From positions 62,001 to 126,000 of the forward strand of contig CACCLU010000001.1 in the NCBI GenBank assembly GCA_902546975.1: 64,000 bases of DNA, read 5' to 3'. This stretch comes from an uncultured Alphaproteobacteria bacterium (GTDB lineage: Bacteria; Pseudomonadota; Alphaproteobacteria; HIMB59). This document shows, in pieces, positions 53,238-62,114 of this stretch (position 1 is its first letter; the number at the start of each line of letters is the position of its first letter). Under the pieces are notes generated by a model. The model saw only the letters and a program-made list of their open reading frames with translations. It searched no databases and was not told the DNA's origin. The position numbers were made by a program, and so were the translations under genes.

Positions 53238-54426
53238 AAACTTCTTCGGATTTTTCTTTTTCTATAATTGGAAAATGGATAATTGCAGAAAATAGAGAAA
53301 TTACTATCGCCATTATCCAAGCTATATCGAGTGAGCCATAAATATCTATAACTAAACCACCTATAAAAGAGCCAAGAAATGCTCCTGCTTGATGGGAAAC
53401 CATTACAATCCCAAATAAAGTCGAAAGGTATCTTGTGCCAAATCTATTTGAAACAATTCCTGAAGTCGGTGGAACAGTTGATAACCATAAAAGACCAATA
53501 CAACAACTGAAGGCTATAATTGTGAAATTGTTTGTAGGCAAAATTAATAATAAAAAAATTACTATGCTTCTTACAAAATAAATAAACGATAATATATATT
53601 TTTTTTTAATAATGCCTGAAACCTTTCCTGAAATTAAAGTACCAATCATATTAAATAACCCAATTAAAGTAAGTCCTGTTGCAGCTATTGTAGTTTCTAA
53701 ACCTTTAATTTTTGCAAAAACTGGAAGATAGTTTGAAATTAAAGCTACATGTAAGCCACAAACAAAAAATCCTAAAATAAGATAGTTATAACTTTTATCC
53801 TTAAAGGCTTTTTTTATGACATCTGATATTTTTCTTTTTGTAAATTCTTTCTTATCTTTTTTTTGAGGCTTAGGTAAAAGAAATATAAATGAAAGAGGAA
53901 TTATGAACAGAAAAAACATAGATGTAATTTGAAAAGAAAAACTCCATTTAAAGGTTGTGACTAAAAATTGGTTAATAGGTGTAAATATAAACATCCCTGT
54001 TGCAGCAAGAGACATAAGTATTCCTGTAACTGTGCTTTGTGTTTTATCATCCTCAAAATATTTTGAGACTCCTCCAATTATAACTGGTACAGAAATAACA
54101 CCAGCTGAAATACCTCCAATTATGCCAATACCAAATAAAAAATGTAATGGGTGGATCGCTGAAGAAGCAACATAGAAACTAAGAGAGACACCAAAGAAAC
54201 CAAAACAAAGAGTTTTTACATAACCCTTTTGTTCAGCAAATGCACCTGCAATGGGTGACATAGCTCCCCAAAGCAAATTAAAAAGACCATATGTTAGACC
54301 TATAATTGAAGCACTAAAAACAGTGGAACTTAAAAGATCTGGGACATATATCCCTAGAGACATTCTAAATCCATTTCCAACTGACAGTATTAATCCAGCA
54401 ACTAAAACTAATAGAATTGTTCTCAT
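53230..54426 (-). CDS. MFS transporter
   Basis: ~12 hydrophobic segments; GNGFRMSLGIYVPDL...RFGTRYLSTLFGIVMVSHQAGAFLGSFIGG. Confidence 0.9.
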   Translation of the reverse strand: MRTILLVLVAGLILSVGNGFRMSLGIYVPDLLSSTVFSASIIGLTYGLFNLLWGAMSPIAGAFAEQKGYVKTLCFGFFGVSLSFYVASSAIHPLHFLFGIGIIGGISAGVISVPVIIGGVSKYFEDDKTQSTVTGILMSLAATGMFIFTPINQFLVTTFKWSFSFQITSMFFLFIIPLSFIFLLPKPQKKDKKEFTKRKISDVIKKAFKDKSYNYLILGFFVCGLHVALISNYLPVFAKIKGLETTIAATGLTLIGLFNMIGTLISGKVSGIIKKKYILSFIYFVRSIVIFLLLILPTNNFTIIAFSCCIGLLWLSTVPPTSGIVSNRFGTRYLSTLFGIVMVSHQAGAFLGSFIGGLVIDIYGSLDIAWIMAIVISLFSAIIHFPIIEKEKSEEVFA

Positions 54427-54498
54427 TTGCTTAAAATATATGAATCATATCAAAAAAATATGTTTATTTTTGAGGTTAAATATCTATTATACGCCGTC

Positions 54499-54582
54499 AT
54501 GGGTTATCCTAAAAAACACAGAGGCAGAAGAAAAATCGGTTCACGAAAAAGAAGAGCTAAAAGAAGAGCTAAAAAGAAATAG
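54499..54582 (+). CDS. 27-aa extremely basic small protein
   Basis: Absent from ORF track; manual translation MGYPKKHRGRRKIGSRKRRAKRRAKKK*; TATTAT at 54485-54490 is suitably placed as a -10. Confidence 0.7.
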   Translation: MGYPKKHRGRRKIGSRKRRAKRRAKKK

Positions 54583-54617
54583 TATTTTCAATTATTATAA
54601 TTTATCCCTGATATTTT

Positions 54618-55085
54618 ATGGTTGTTTTAAACAGAAGAAGATTTATATCAATACTTATTGGTGGATGCTTTGTTGGATATAAACCTTTAGTTGCGATGGA
54701 AAAATTAATTCTTTCAGATGAGGAATGGAAAATAAGATTATCAGAGGAGGAGTATTATATTTTGAGGCAGCATGGAACTGAACGACCCGGGTTTAGCGTA
54801 CTTAACAATGAAAAAAGGAAAGGTACCTACCATTGTGCAGGATGTGAATTACCACTATTTTCTTCGGATATGAAATATGATAGCGGAACTGGCTGGCCTT
54901 CATTTTTTGATTATCTTCCTAATGCTTTGGGTTTTAAAACAGATTTTAAATTGGTGTTTCCACGAAAAGAATATCACTGTGCTAAATGTGGTGGGCATCA
55001 CGGACACGTCTTCAAAGATGGTCCAGAACCTACAGGTTTAAGATACTGTAATAACGGTATAGCTTTAAACTTTATTCCAGATTAA
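54618..55085 (+). CDS. msrB: Peptide-methionine (R)-S-oxide reductase with probable Tat signal
   Basis: NRRRFISILIGGCFVG twin-arginine N-terminus; CAGCELPLFSSDMKYDSGTGWPSFFDYL...CAKCGGHHGHVF...RYCNNGIALNF. Confidence 0.97.
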   Translation: MVVLNRRRFISILIGGCFVGYKPLVAMEKLILSDEEWKIRLSEEEYYILRQHGTERPGFSVLNNEKRKGTYHCAGCELPLFSSDMKYDSGTGWPSFFDYLPNALGFKTDFKLVFPRKEYHCAKCGGHHGHVFKDGPEPTGLRYCNNGIALNFIPD

Positions 55086-55627
55086 TTTTTTTTAATTAGC
55101 AAATACGTTAAAGAAATAGCAAGTGCTATCTTTAAAAGTTCACTGTAAATAAATGGGTATAAGCCTGCGTTTATAGATTTCTCTAGTCCTATGAAGTTTG
55201 ATAAGTGGGCAATACCACAAACAAAAATAATTAACGCGCCTATAAAAATAGATAAAATAATTTTTATTAAATTTTTATTGAAAAGGTTTTTTGAAAAATA
55301 TGCTATTACAAATGAAGCTAAAATCATTCCATAAAGAAATCCAAATGTTGGAGACATGACATAACCAAAACCTCCACCAGCAGCAAAGATGGGAAGACCA
55401 ATAAGTCCAAGAATAACGTATGAAATAGTTGCATAAAACCCAACCATACCCATTGAGGCAGCAATAAAATATACAACAAAGGTTTGTAGCGTCATCGGCA
55501 CAGGATAGAAAGGAATACTAATTTTACTAGAAACTGATAAGAGAATAATTCCCAAAAGAGAAAATACTATTTTGGATAAATTACTTTGAGCGTACTGACT
55601 TAAAATTGTTATATTTTTATTTTCCAT
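55082..55627 (-). CDS. bioY: Biotin transporter BioY
   Basis: PVPMTLQTFVVYFIAASMG...GLIGLPIFAAGGGFGYVMSPTFGFLYG. Confidence 0.94.
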   Translation of the reverse strand: MENKNITILSQYAQSNLSKIVFSLLGIILLSVSSKISIPFYPVPMTLQTFVVYFIAASMGMVGFYATISYVILGLIGLPIFAAGGGFGYVMSPTFGFLYGMILASFVIAYFSKNLFNKNLIKIILSIFIGALIIFVCGIAHLSNFIGLEKSINAGLYPFIYSELLKIALAISLTYLLIKKN

Positions 55628-55665
55628 ATTAATTATTTATAATTTTGAGGTGATTTGTGCAATAA

Positions 55666-56625
55666 TTATAATTGGCCTCTAATCAATTCTTTTAATTTCA
55701 ATAAATCCTTATTAAATAATCTAATACCCTCAGCTAATTTAAAAGATGCCATCTGATTTTCATTTAAATGCCAACGAAATGAGCTTTCATTCACATTAAT
55801 TCTCTCAATATCTAATGAAGATGAGTTTTCTTTTGATAATTTAAGTTTAATTTCATCATCATTTTGGCTTAACTCCTCTAAAAGAGTTGGACTAATTGTT
55901 AATTTATCACAACCAGCTAAATTAATTATTTCATCCTTATTTCTAAATGATGCTGCCATAACAACAGTGTTATAATTAAATTTTTTAAAATAATTAAAAA
56001 TCTTCTCAACACTCTCAACACCTGGGTCATTTGATGAGTCATATTCCTTTTGTGTATTTGATTTAAACCAGTCAAGTATCCTTCCCACAAATGGTGAAAT
56101 TAAGAATGCTCCTGCTTCTGCACAAGCTATTGCTTGTGTTAATGAAAAAATGAGTGTGCAATTACAAGATATTCCCTCTGCCTCTAATTTTTTTACTGCT
56201 TGTATTCCTTCCCATGTGCCTGCAATTTTAATTAATATTCTATTCTTGGGGACGCCTGATTGCTCATAGCTATTAATTATTTGCTTTGCCCTTTCAACAG
56301 TAGCTTCAGTATTAAAAGATAAATCAGAGTCAACCTCTGTAGAAACATACCCTGCCACGATTTTGGTTAATTCTATACCAAAAGCAATGGTTAGTTGATC
56401 AGCAATATAATTAATTTGATCCTCAGTTTGAGAAAATTTTCTACTTTTTGAATTACTTATTACTTCATCAACCAGTTTTTTGTATTTGTTTGATTGAACA
56501 GCTTTAAATATTAAAGATGGATTGGTAGTGCAGTCATCTGGGTTAAATTTTTGAATGCTGTCAATATCTCCCGTGTCTGCAACAACTGATGAGAATTTTT
56601 TAAGTCTATCTAATTGAGATACCAT
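55666..56625 (-). CDS. tal: Transaldolase (TalB-type)
   Basis: SSVVADTGDIDSIQKFNPDDCTTNPSLIFKA...ILIKIAGTWEGIQAVKKLEAEGISCNCTLIFSLTQAIACAEAGAFLISPFVGRILDW. Confidence 0.97.
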   Translation of the reverse strand: MVSQLDRLKKFSSVVADTGDIDSIQKFNPDDCTTNPSLIFKAVQSNKYKKLVDEVISNSKSRKFSQTEDQINYIADQLTIAFGIELTKIVAGYVSTEVDSDLSFNTEATVERAKQIINSYEQSGVPKNRILIKIAGTWEGIQAVKKLEAEGISCNCTLIFSLTQAIACAEAGAFLISPFVGRILDWFKSNTQKEYDSSNDPGVESVEKIFNYFKKFNYNTVVMAASFRNKDEIINLAGCDKLTISPTLLEELSQNDDEIKLKLSKENSSSLDIERINVNESSFRWHLNENQMASFKLAEGIRLFNKDLLKLKELIRGQL

Positions 56626-56681
56626 GAAAATAAATATTCTTTCTTAACGATTGTTTAAGCTATATATTAATTGCACTTCTT

Positions 56682-57188
56682 ATGCAAAAAAAAATAATTA
56701 TTTGTGGATTAGCAGATATCCAAGAGTGTGTTGATAAATTCAGCCCAGATAAAATGCTTACCATTATTAATAAAAATTTTGAGCCTGAAACCCCATCAGG
56801 TATGGATAAAAATAGACACTTGAAAATGTTAATTGATGATATTTCTGAGCCAAGAGAGGGATTTATATTACCTGAGAAACATCATACTCAAGAGTTATTA
56901 GATTTCACAGATGATTGGGATAAAACCAAACCTATTTTAGTCCATTGTCATATGGGTATAAGTCGATCTACCGCAACAAGTTTAGGCATAGCCGCAAAAT
57001 ACTCCCCTGAAAATATTGAGCTTATAATTGAAAACTTAAAAGAAATTGCACCACACGCTAGCCCTAATAAGATTATGATGAGATATTATGATGAAATATT
57101 GGGTTTAGATAACAGACTCTATGGTTCAGTTCCGTACTTTGACCCTGAGCCGATAGAAGAAAGTAGAATAGTAGAGTTAAATTTTTAG
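56682..57188 (+). CDS. Dual-specificity / tyrosine phosphatase-like protein
   Basis: PILVHCHMGISRSTATSLGIAAKYSP: HCxxGxxR(S/T) signature. Confidence 0.88.
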   Translation: MQKKIIICGLADIQECVDKFSPDKMLTIINKNFEPETPSGMDKNRHLKMLIDDISEPREGFILPEKHHTQELLDFTDDWDKTKPILVHCHMGISRSTATSLGIAAKYSPENIELIIENLKEIAPHASPNKIMMRYYDEILGLDNRLYGSVPYFDPEPIEESRIVELNF

Positions 57189-57196
57189 CTAATTAA

Positions 57197-57355
57197 ATGA
57201 ATAATAGTTGTGAAGTATGTAAAAAAAAGATTGTGGAGCCTTTATATTGGGTTGATCCTAAGTTTTATGATATCCCAAAAAAAGTATTTTTGTGTGATGC
57301 CAAATGTTCACTAATTTATTACAAGAAGATTAAAAAATTATTTAAAAATCAATAA
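57197..57355 (+). CDS. 52-aa small protein with four cysteines (CxxC...CxxxC)
   Basis: Absent from ORF track; manual translation MNNSCEVCKKKIVEPLYWVDPKFYDIPKKVFLCDAKCSLIYYKKIKKLFKNQ*; 8 nt after the phosphatase gene. Confidence 0.75.
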   Translation: MNNSCEVCKKKIVEPLYWVDPKFYDIPKKVFLCDAKCSLIYYKKIKKLFKNQ

Positions 57356-57366
57356 ATTCAATACAT

Positions 57367-57393
57367 TTAGCTGTGCAAATTTTGCACAGCTAA
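57367..57393. repeat. 13-bp perfect inverted repeat
   Basis: TTAGCTGTGCAAA-t-TTTGCACAGCTAA; no T-tract on either strand. Confidence 0.85.
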
Positions 57394-57410
57394 GTTCTAT
57401 TATCTGCAAT

Positions 57411-57438
57411 TTGACTTTAGAAAAAAAATTAGTATAAA
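57411..57438 (+). promoter_or_regulatory. Putative sigma70 promoter for the sRNA candidate
   Basis: TTGACT (57411-57416), 16-nt spacer, TATAAA (57433-57438). Confidence 0.65.
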
Positions 57439-57444
57439 ACACCA

Positions 57445-57505
57445 ATTAAAAACTAGCTCCATCCTTATTCCTATCCTTACTTATTCCTCCGGGGCTAGTT
57501 TTTAT
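57445..57505 (+). ncRNA. Candidate small RNA: single hairpin with G-free pyrimidine-rich loop and intrinsic terminator
   Basis: Stem AAAAACTAGCTCC (57448-57460) / GGGGCTAGTTTTT (57491-57503, one G-U pair); 30-nt loop ATCCTTATTCCTATCCTTACTTATTCCTCC; upstream near-consensus promoter. Confidence 0.6.
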
Positions 57506-57571
57506 AATCTCTCAAATTAACATATTAAACTTAAACTTTATTATAATATTTTATTAATATAATTTTTTAAT

Positions 57572-58999
57572 ATGAGTGATCATTATATATTCTGGGATCT
57601 CGAAACAACAGGTCGTAATGATAAATTTAATCAAATAACACAAGTTGGCGCTGTGTTAACTAATAATAAATTTGAAGTTAAAGACAAATTAGAAATACAT
57701 AGTAAGTTAAGAGAGGGAAAATGGTTCGAGCCAGGTGCTTTAATAACAACTGGGGTAGATCCAACTAGTTTAATACAAAATAATTACCCTAATTATTATG
57801 AAGCTAGTGCTCAAATGTATGAAACATTTCAGCAATGGTCATCCTCATCAGCCATTTTTGTAGGTTTCAATAACATAAATTTTGATGAACCTTTTTTACG
57901 ACAGGCACTTTATCAAAACTTATTACCTGAAATTTATATGACTGTAACTAACAATAATGTGCGTATGGATGTTTTCGATATATTAAGATTAGTTTCAGTT
58001 TATAGCCCTGAACATATTAAATTTAATACTGACGATCAAGGATATCCAATACTTAAATTAGATGAAATTTCTAAACTAAATAATATTTCAATAAACTATG
58101 ATGCAGGTCCTCATGATGCTGTTTTTGATAGCTTAATCACATTGGAACTTAATAAGATATTAAATATAAGGTGTCCAAAGATTTGGAATTCTGCATATGA
58201 ATTTCGACATAGAGACACTCCTAAGAGATTCATGCTAGATAATTTAGTTTTTACAAACACGACCTTTTGGGGAAGAAGACCCACAATCAAAGCTCAAACT
58301 TTAATTGGAGGTATTCCATCAAGAAATCATCACTATTTAGTTTATAATTTGCTTTTTGATCCTGTTAAAATCATAGAATTAGAAGATAAAGATTTAATTA
58401 AGAAAATGAACGATGGGGCTAAAAGAATTTGTGAAGTTTTTGATGGGTCAAAGTCGAAAACACTTTTAAATGAGAGTTATTCATTCAAAGATAATAAATA
58501 TGCAGAAATAGGAGTAGATGAACTAAGAAAAAGAGCAAATTTTATTAAAAAAAATGAAGAGTTTTGCTCTCGTCTTATTAAACTTCATCTTTCAAATCAA
58601 AAAGAATGGCCTGAGCCATTTAATGTTGAAGATAGAATATTTGAGAGTTTCCCATCACATCAAGATAAGAAATTAATGATTGATTTTCATATCGCGCCTA
58701 ACGATAAGAAATATGAAATTGCAAAACAATTCAAAGATGACCGATATAAAGAAATAGCTGTACGAATTTTATATGAAATAGCCCCCCACACTCTGCCTGA
58801 AAATGATAAAAGAAATTATGAATTTGAAATTAAAGAGCGTTTTAATGATGATGACAAATCTAAATGGAATTCTAAAAATAAAATTCTCTCTAGTTTAGAG
58901 ACCGACCTAGATAAAATGATTATAGATGAAGATGAAAAAATTCAGTTTAAACAAAAAGTTATAACATTTTTAAATAATGAATCTGCAAAATGGAATTAA
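57572..58999 (+). CDS. sbcB: Exodeoxyribonuclease I
   Basis: YIFWDLETTGRNDKFNQITQVGAVLTNNKFEV...FVGFNNINFDEPFLRQALYQNLLPEIYMT...HDAVFDSLITLEL. Confidence 0.95.
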   Translation: MSDHYIFWDLETTGRNDKFNQITQVGAVLTNNKFEVKDKLEIHSKLREGKWFEPGALITTGVDPTSLIQNNYPNYYEASAQMYETFQQWSSSSAIFVGFNNINFDEPFLRQALYQNLLPEIYMTVTNNNVRMDVFDILRLVSVYSPEHIKFNTDDQGYPILKLDEISKLNNISINYDAGPHDAVFDSLITLELNKILNIRCPKIWNSAYEFRHRDTPKRFMLDNLVFTNTTFWGRRPTIKAQTLIGGIPSRNHHYLVYNLLFDPVKIIELEDKDLIKKMNDGAKRICEVFDGSKSKTLLNESYSFKDNKYAEIGVDELRKRANFIKKNEEFCSRLIKLHLSNQKEWPEPFNVEDRIFESFPSHQDKKLMIDFHIAPNDKKYEIAKQFKDDRYKEIAVRILYEIAPHTLPENDKRNYEFEIKERFNDDDKSKWNSKNKILSSLETDLDKMIIDEDEKIQFKQKVITFLNNESAKWN

Positions 59000-59001
59000 G
59001 A

Positions 59002-59883
59002 TTAATTTCGAGTTAGATATTCTTTGATATATTGTCCATAATCAGACTTGATTAATTTTTCTGCAATATCATTTAAGTTACTTTTGTTTATAAAGCCTTG
59101 TTCGTACGAAGCTATTTCATAGGAGCCAATTTTTACATCGTTATTTTGTTCATATAATTTTACTTTTTGTGCTGCCTCTAGAAGAGCCTTTGCATTACCA
59201 GTATCATGCCAAACAATTGAGTCATCTAAAATTTCTAAAGCAAGTTTTTTTTCAGATAAATATATTTTAATTAAATCAGTTATTTCTAATTCACCTCTGT
59301 TTGATGGTTTGAGTGTTTTTGCAAAATTTGAAGCTTCGGAGTCAAAAAAATATAAACCAGGAATAATCAAATTACTTTTAGGCTTTGATGGTTTTTCTTC
59401 AATGCCAACAATATTTTTATTTTTATCTAATTCAATAACACCAAATTTTTCTGGATCTGGAACTGGCAATCCAAATACACTTCCGCCGTTCTCTAGCATC
59501 TTTAGAAGAGCAGAATTTGCATAGTCAAAATAATTTTTTCCAAGAAAAACATTATCACTTAATGCTAAAACTGATGGGCTGCTTTCTAAAAATTTTTCAG
59601 CAATTAAGTAAGCATCTGCTATCCCCCTTTGAATATTTTGGACTTCATATGTAAAATTAAGACCAACTACTGATCCTGTTCCAAATGTTTTTTTGAATAT
59701 TGTAAGGTCGTCCTCTTGAACAATAAATAATATATCTTTAATTCCTAATCTTACTAAAGTCTCGAGTGGGTAATAAATCATAGGTTTATCGTAAAGAGGT
59801 AACAAAGGTTTTGAGGCAGGTATTGATGCGGGCATTAATCTTGTACCCTTACCAGCAGCAAGAATAATACCTTTAGTTTTCAT
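59002..59883 (-). CDS. rmlA: Glucose-1-phosphate thymidylyltransferase (RmlA-like)
   Basis: KGIILAAGKGTRLMPASIPASKPLLPLYDKPMIYYPLETLV...IEEKPSKPKSNLIIPGLYFFDSEAS...RGELEITDLIKIYL. Confidence 0.88.
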   Translation of the reverse strand: MKTKGIILAAGKGTRLMPASIPASKPLLPLYDKPMIYYPLETLVRLGIKDILFIVQEDDLTIFKKTFGTGSVVGLNFTYEVQNIQRGIADAYLIAEKFLESSPSVLALSDNVFLGKNYFDYANSALLKMLENGGSVFGLPVPDPEKFGVIELDKNKNIVGIEEKPSKPKSNLIIPGLYFFDSEASNFAKTLKPSNRGELEITDLIKIYLSEKKLALEILDDSIVWHDTGNAKALLEAAQKVKLYEQNNDVKIGSYEIASYEQGFINKSNLNDIAEKLIKSDYGQYIKEYLTRN

Positions 59884-60356
59884 ATCCAGCCAAATGATTT
59901 AACTAAAAAAGCTATCGGAATAATCATACATATAAACGTAATTAAAATTATATTTAGTTTTGTGCTATCTCTTACAGAGCTTATAAGGTCTCTATGAGAA
60001 ATAAAATTTATTAATTTATTTTGATCATCTACTACTGGTAGGTGCCTGATGTTATTTTCTCCCATAATTTTTATTGCAATTTCTGAGGAGGTTTTTAAGT
60101 CCACAGTTATAATTTCTGATGTCATAATATCTGATGCTGTGACCAAATCTGGATCTCTGCCGTCTTTGACACATTTTCTGACTATGTCTCTTTCTGAAAC
60201 AACACCAAGTAATATTTTTTGCTCATTCAGTATAGGAACAGCCCCTATATTTTTTATATCCATACTATCTGCAATTTCACTTACTATAGACTCAGGACCA
60301 AAAAATATATATTCATCATTAAGTTTAATTTTTTTAATATCCTTAATGCTTGGCAT
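59880..60356 (-). CDS. CBS-domain protein with C-terminal TM segment
   Basis: Two CBS repeats (GAVPILNEQKILLGVVSERDIVRK; IRHLPVVDDQNKLINFISHRDLI) then a hydrophobic tail. Confidence 0.9.
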   Translation of the reverse strand: MPSIKDIKKIKLNDEYIFFGPESIVSEIADSMDIKNIGAVPILNEQKILLGVVSERDIVRKCVKDGRDPDLVTASDIMTSEIITVDLKTSSEIAIKIMGENNIRHLPVVDDQNKLINFISHRDLISSVRDSTKLNIILITFICMIIPIAFLVKSFGWI

Positions 60357-60444
60357 TACAGCATTATATAGGCATTGGAGGATTTAAATAAATTAAGCGT
60401 ATTGAAGCACTTTTAGGTCTTCAAAAACTTTAATTTTTCAATTA

Positions 60445-61455
60445 TTGTTGCAAAATAAAATGTTTAGATTTTTTAACTCAAGAAAATGGTTTTTATGGGC
60501 TTGGGCAGGCTCAGCCGCCATATTAGGTAGTCTTTGGGTGCAAGTAGAAATTGATGTCAGGATTAATGAGTGGTTTGGTACTTTCTATGATATGATTCAA
60601 AAAGCACTAGCTGAGCCAAATTCAATTACAATTGAAGAATATTGGGCGGGCTTACTATCTTTTATAACACTTGCAGGTATATATGTGGCTATTGCAGTTT
60701 TGGTAAGTTTTTTTACTGCACATTTCTTATTTAGATGGAGAACTGCTATGGTTGAGTGGTATCACAGTGTTTATAACTATGCCCGTACAATCGAAGGTGC
60801 TGCTCAAAGAGTTCAAGAGGACACCATTAAGTTTGGTAGAATTATGGAAGGTCTTGGAACAAGCTTAATTGAGTCAGTGATGATAATTGTACAATTCCTT
60901 CCAATCTTATTAGGGCTTAGTGCTGGTATTCCGATATTCTTTTTTGGCGATTGGGAATATGGTTTAGTTGTTGGTGCATTAATTTGGTCAGTTGGTGGAA
61001 CAGTTTTTTTAATACTCCTTGGAATAATTCTCAGACTTGTTGGTGTAGAATATGATTTACAAAAACAAGAGGCAGCTTACAGAAAAGTTTTAGTTATTGC
61101 CGAAGATGATGAAACTATTCGTCCAAAAACAATAGAGGAATTATTTGATGATGTAAGAAAAATTCATTTTCTCTCATATATTCGGTACTTGTACTTTAAT
61201 ATTGGTAGAATTGCTTATTTGCAGGCTAATGTTTTAAGTGCTTATGTATTTTTAGCTCCTGCAATTGTTGCAGGTATTATTACCCTTGGTGTTATGCAAC
61301 AAATTATTCGTGCTTTTGGCAGGGTTGAGGGATCAATGCAGTACTTGTTAAAATCATGGCCAACAATTATTGAGCTTGCAAGTGTTTACAAAAGATTAAG
61401 AGAATTTGAGAGAAAACTTAGGTCTACGACAGATACTGCCAAGGTGTCTGAATAA
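60445..61455 (+). CDS. sbmA: SbmA/BacA-like peptide transporter
   Basis: EIDVRINEWFGTFYDMIQKAL...FRWRTAMVEWYHSVYNYARTIEGAAQRVQEDTIKFGRIMEGLGTSLIESVM. Confidence 0.92.
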   Translation: MLQNKMFRFFNSRKWFLWAWAGSAAILGSLWVQVEIDVRINEWFGTFYDMIQKALAEPNSITIEEYWAGLLSFITLAGIYVAIAVLVSFFTAHFLFRWRTAMVEWYHSVYNYARTIEGAAQRVQEDTIKFGRIMEGLGTSLIESVMIIVQFLPILLGLSAGIPIFFFGDWEYGLVVGALIWSVGGTVFLILLGIILRLVGVEYDLQKQEAAYRKVLVIAEDDETIRPKTIEELFDDVRKIHFLSYIRYLYFNIGRIAYLQANVLSAYVFLAPAIVAGIITLGVMQQIIRAFGRVEGSMQYLLKSWPTIIELASVYKRLREFERKLRSTTDTAKVSE

Positions 61456-61564
61456 ATATTTTAGACATTACATAGATAGAACTCAGAGTAATTAAAACAA
61501 TGATAATCCAAACCCATCTATTGTTCTTATCGTAGTTTTCGCCATTTTTATTCGGATCTGCCAT
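61424..61564 (-). CDS. 46-aa single-TM small protein
   Basis: Absent from ORF track; manual translation MADPNKNGENYDKNNRWVWIIIVLITLSSIYVMSKIFIQTPWQYLS*; tail-to-tail 32-nt overlap with sbmA. Confidence 0.6.
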   Translation of the reverse strand: MADPNKNGENYDKNNRWVWIIIVLITLSSIYVMSKIFIQTPWQYLS

Positions 61565-61595
61565 AATATTTAAATATAATAATTATTTATTAAAA

Positions 61596-62024
61596 TCAAT
61601 TATGCTTTTTTAAGTATCTTGTTCTGTTTACAACAGCATAATTTTTAAAAAGTTTCTGAGCGAGTAAGTTACTTTTTTCTACACCTTTGATTATCAGATC
61701 AAGATTTTTTTCTTTTGCTATTTCTTCAATTTTGTTCATTAATGCTCTAGCAACACCAATTTTTCTAAAATCTTGTAAAACGTACAAGACGTCCAATACT
61801 ATATTCTTCTCATAATAAGTTTCGTTGATTTTAGCTACAACAATTCCCATAAATTTATCCTCGTTTTTTGCAGCAAACGCAAAATAATCATCGCGAAATA
61901 TGCATGTCCAAAATAAGCTGAAATTTACTTCTTCAAACTGAAAAGAATTTGATGATGCACTTTCATTAATGATTTCTTTCCAACTATTAAGGTGAATTTC
62001 TTTAGGTTTTTCAATAGTGAACAT
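61596..62024 (-). CDS. GNAT-family N-acetyltransferase
   Basis: VLDVLYVLQDFRKIGVARALMNKIEEIAKEKNL. Confidence 0.9.
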   Translation of the reverse strand: MFTIEKPKEIHLNSWKEIINESASSNSFQFEEVNFSLFWTCIFRDDYFAFAAKNEDKFMGIVVAKINETYYEKNIVLDVLYVLQDFRKIGVARALMNKIEEIAKEKNLDLIIKGVEKSNLLAQKLFKNYAVVNRTRYLKKHN

Positions 62025-62114
62025 TCACTATTAATCTAACAATTAATTTCAATCATTTACATAATTATTCAATAAAAGCTTGATCTTAGGTGGATAAGTC
62101 TTATCTGTATACTA

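Noticed and set aside
54251-54682. 143-aa plus-strand ORF spanning the MFS start and the intergenic region
   Set aside because: Antisense to the MFS gene and out of frame with both the 27-aa ORF and msrB; composition not protein-like.
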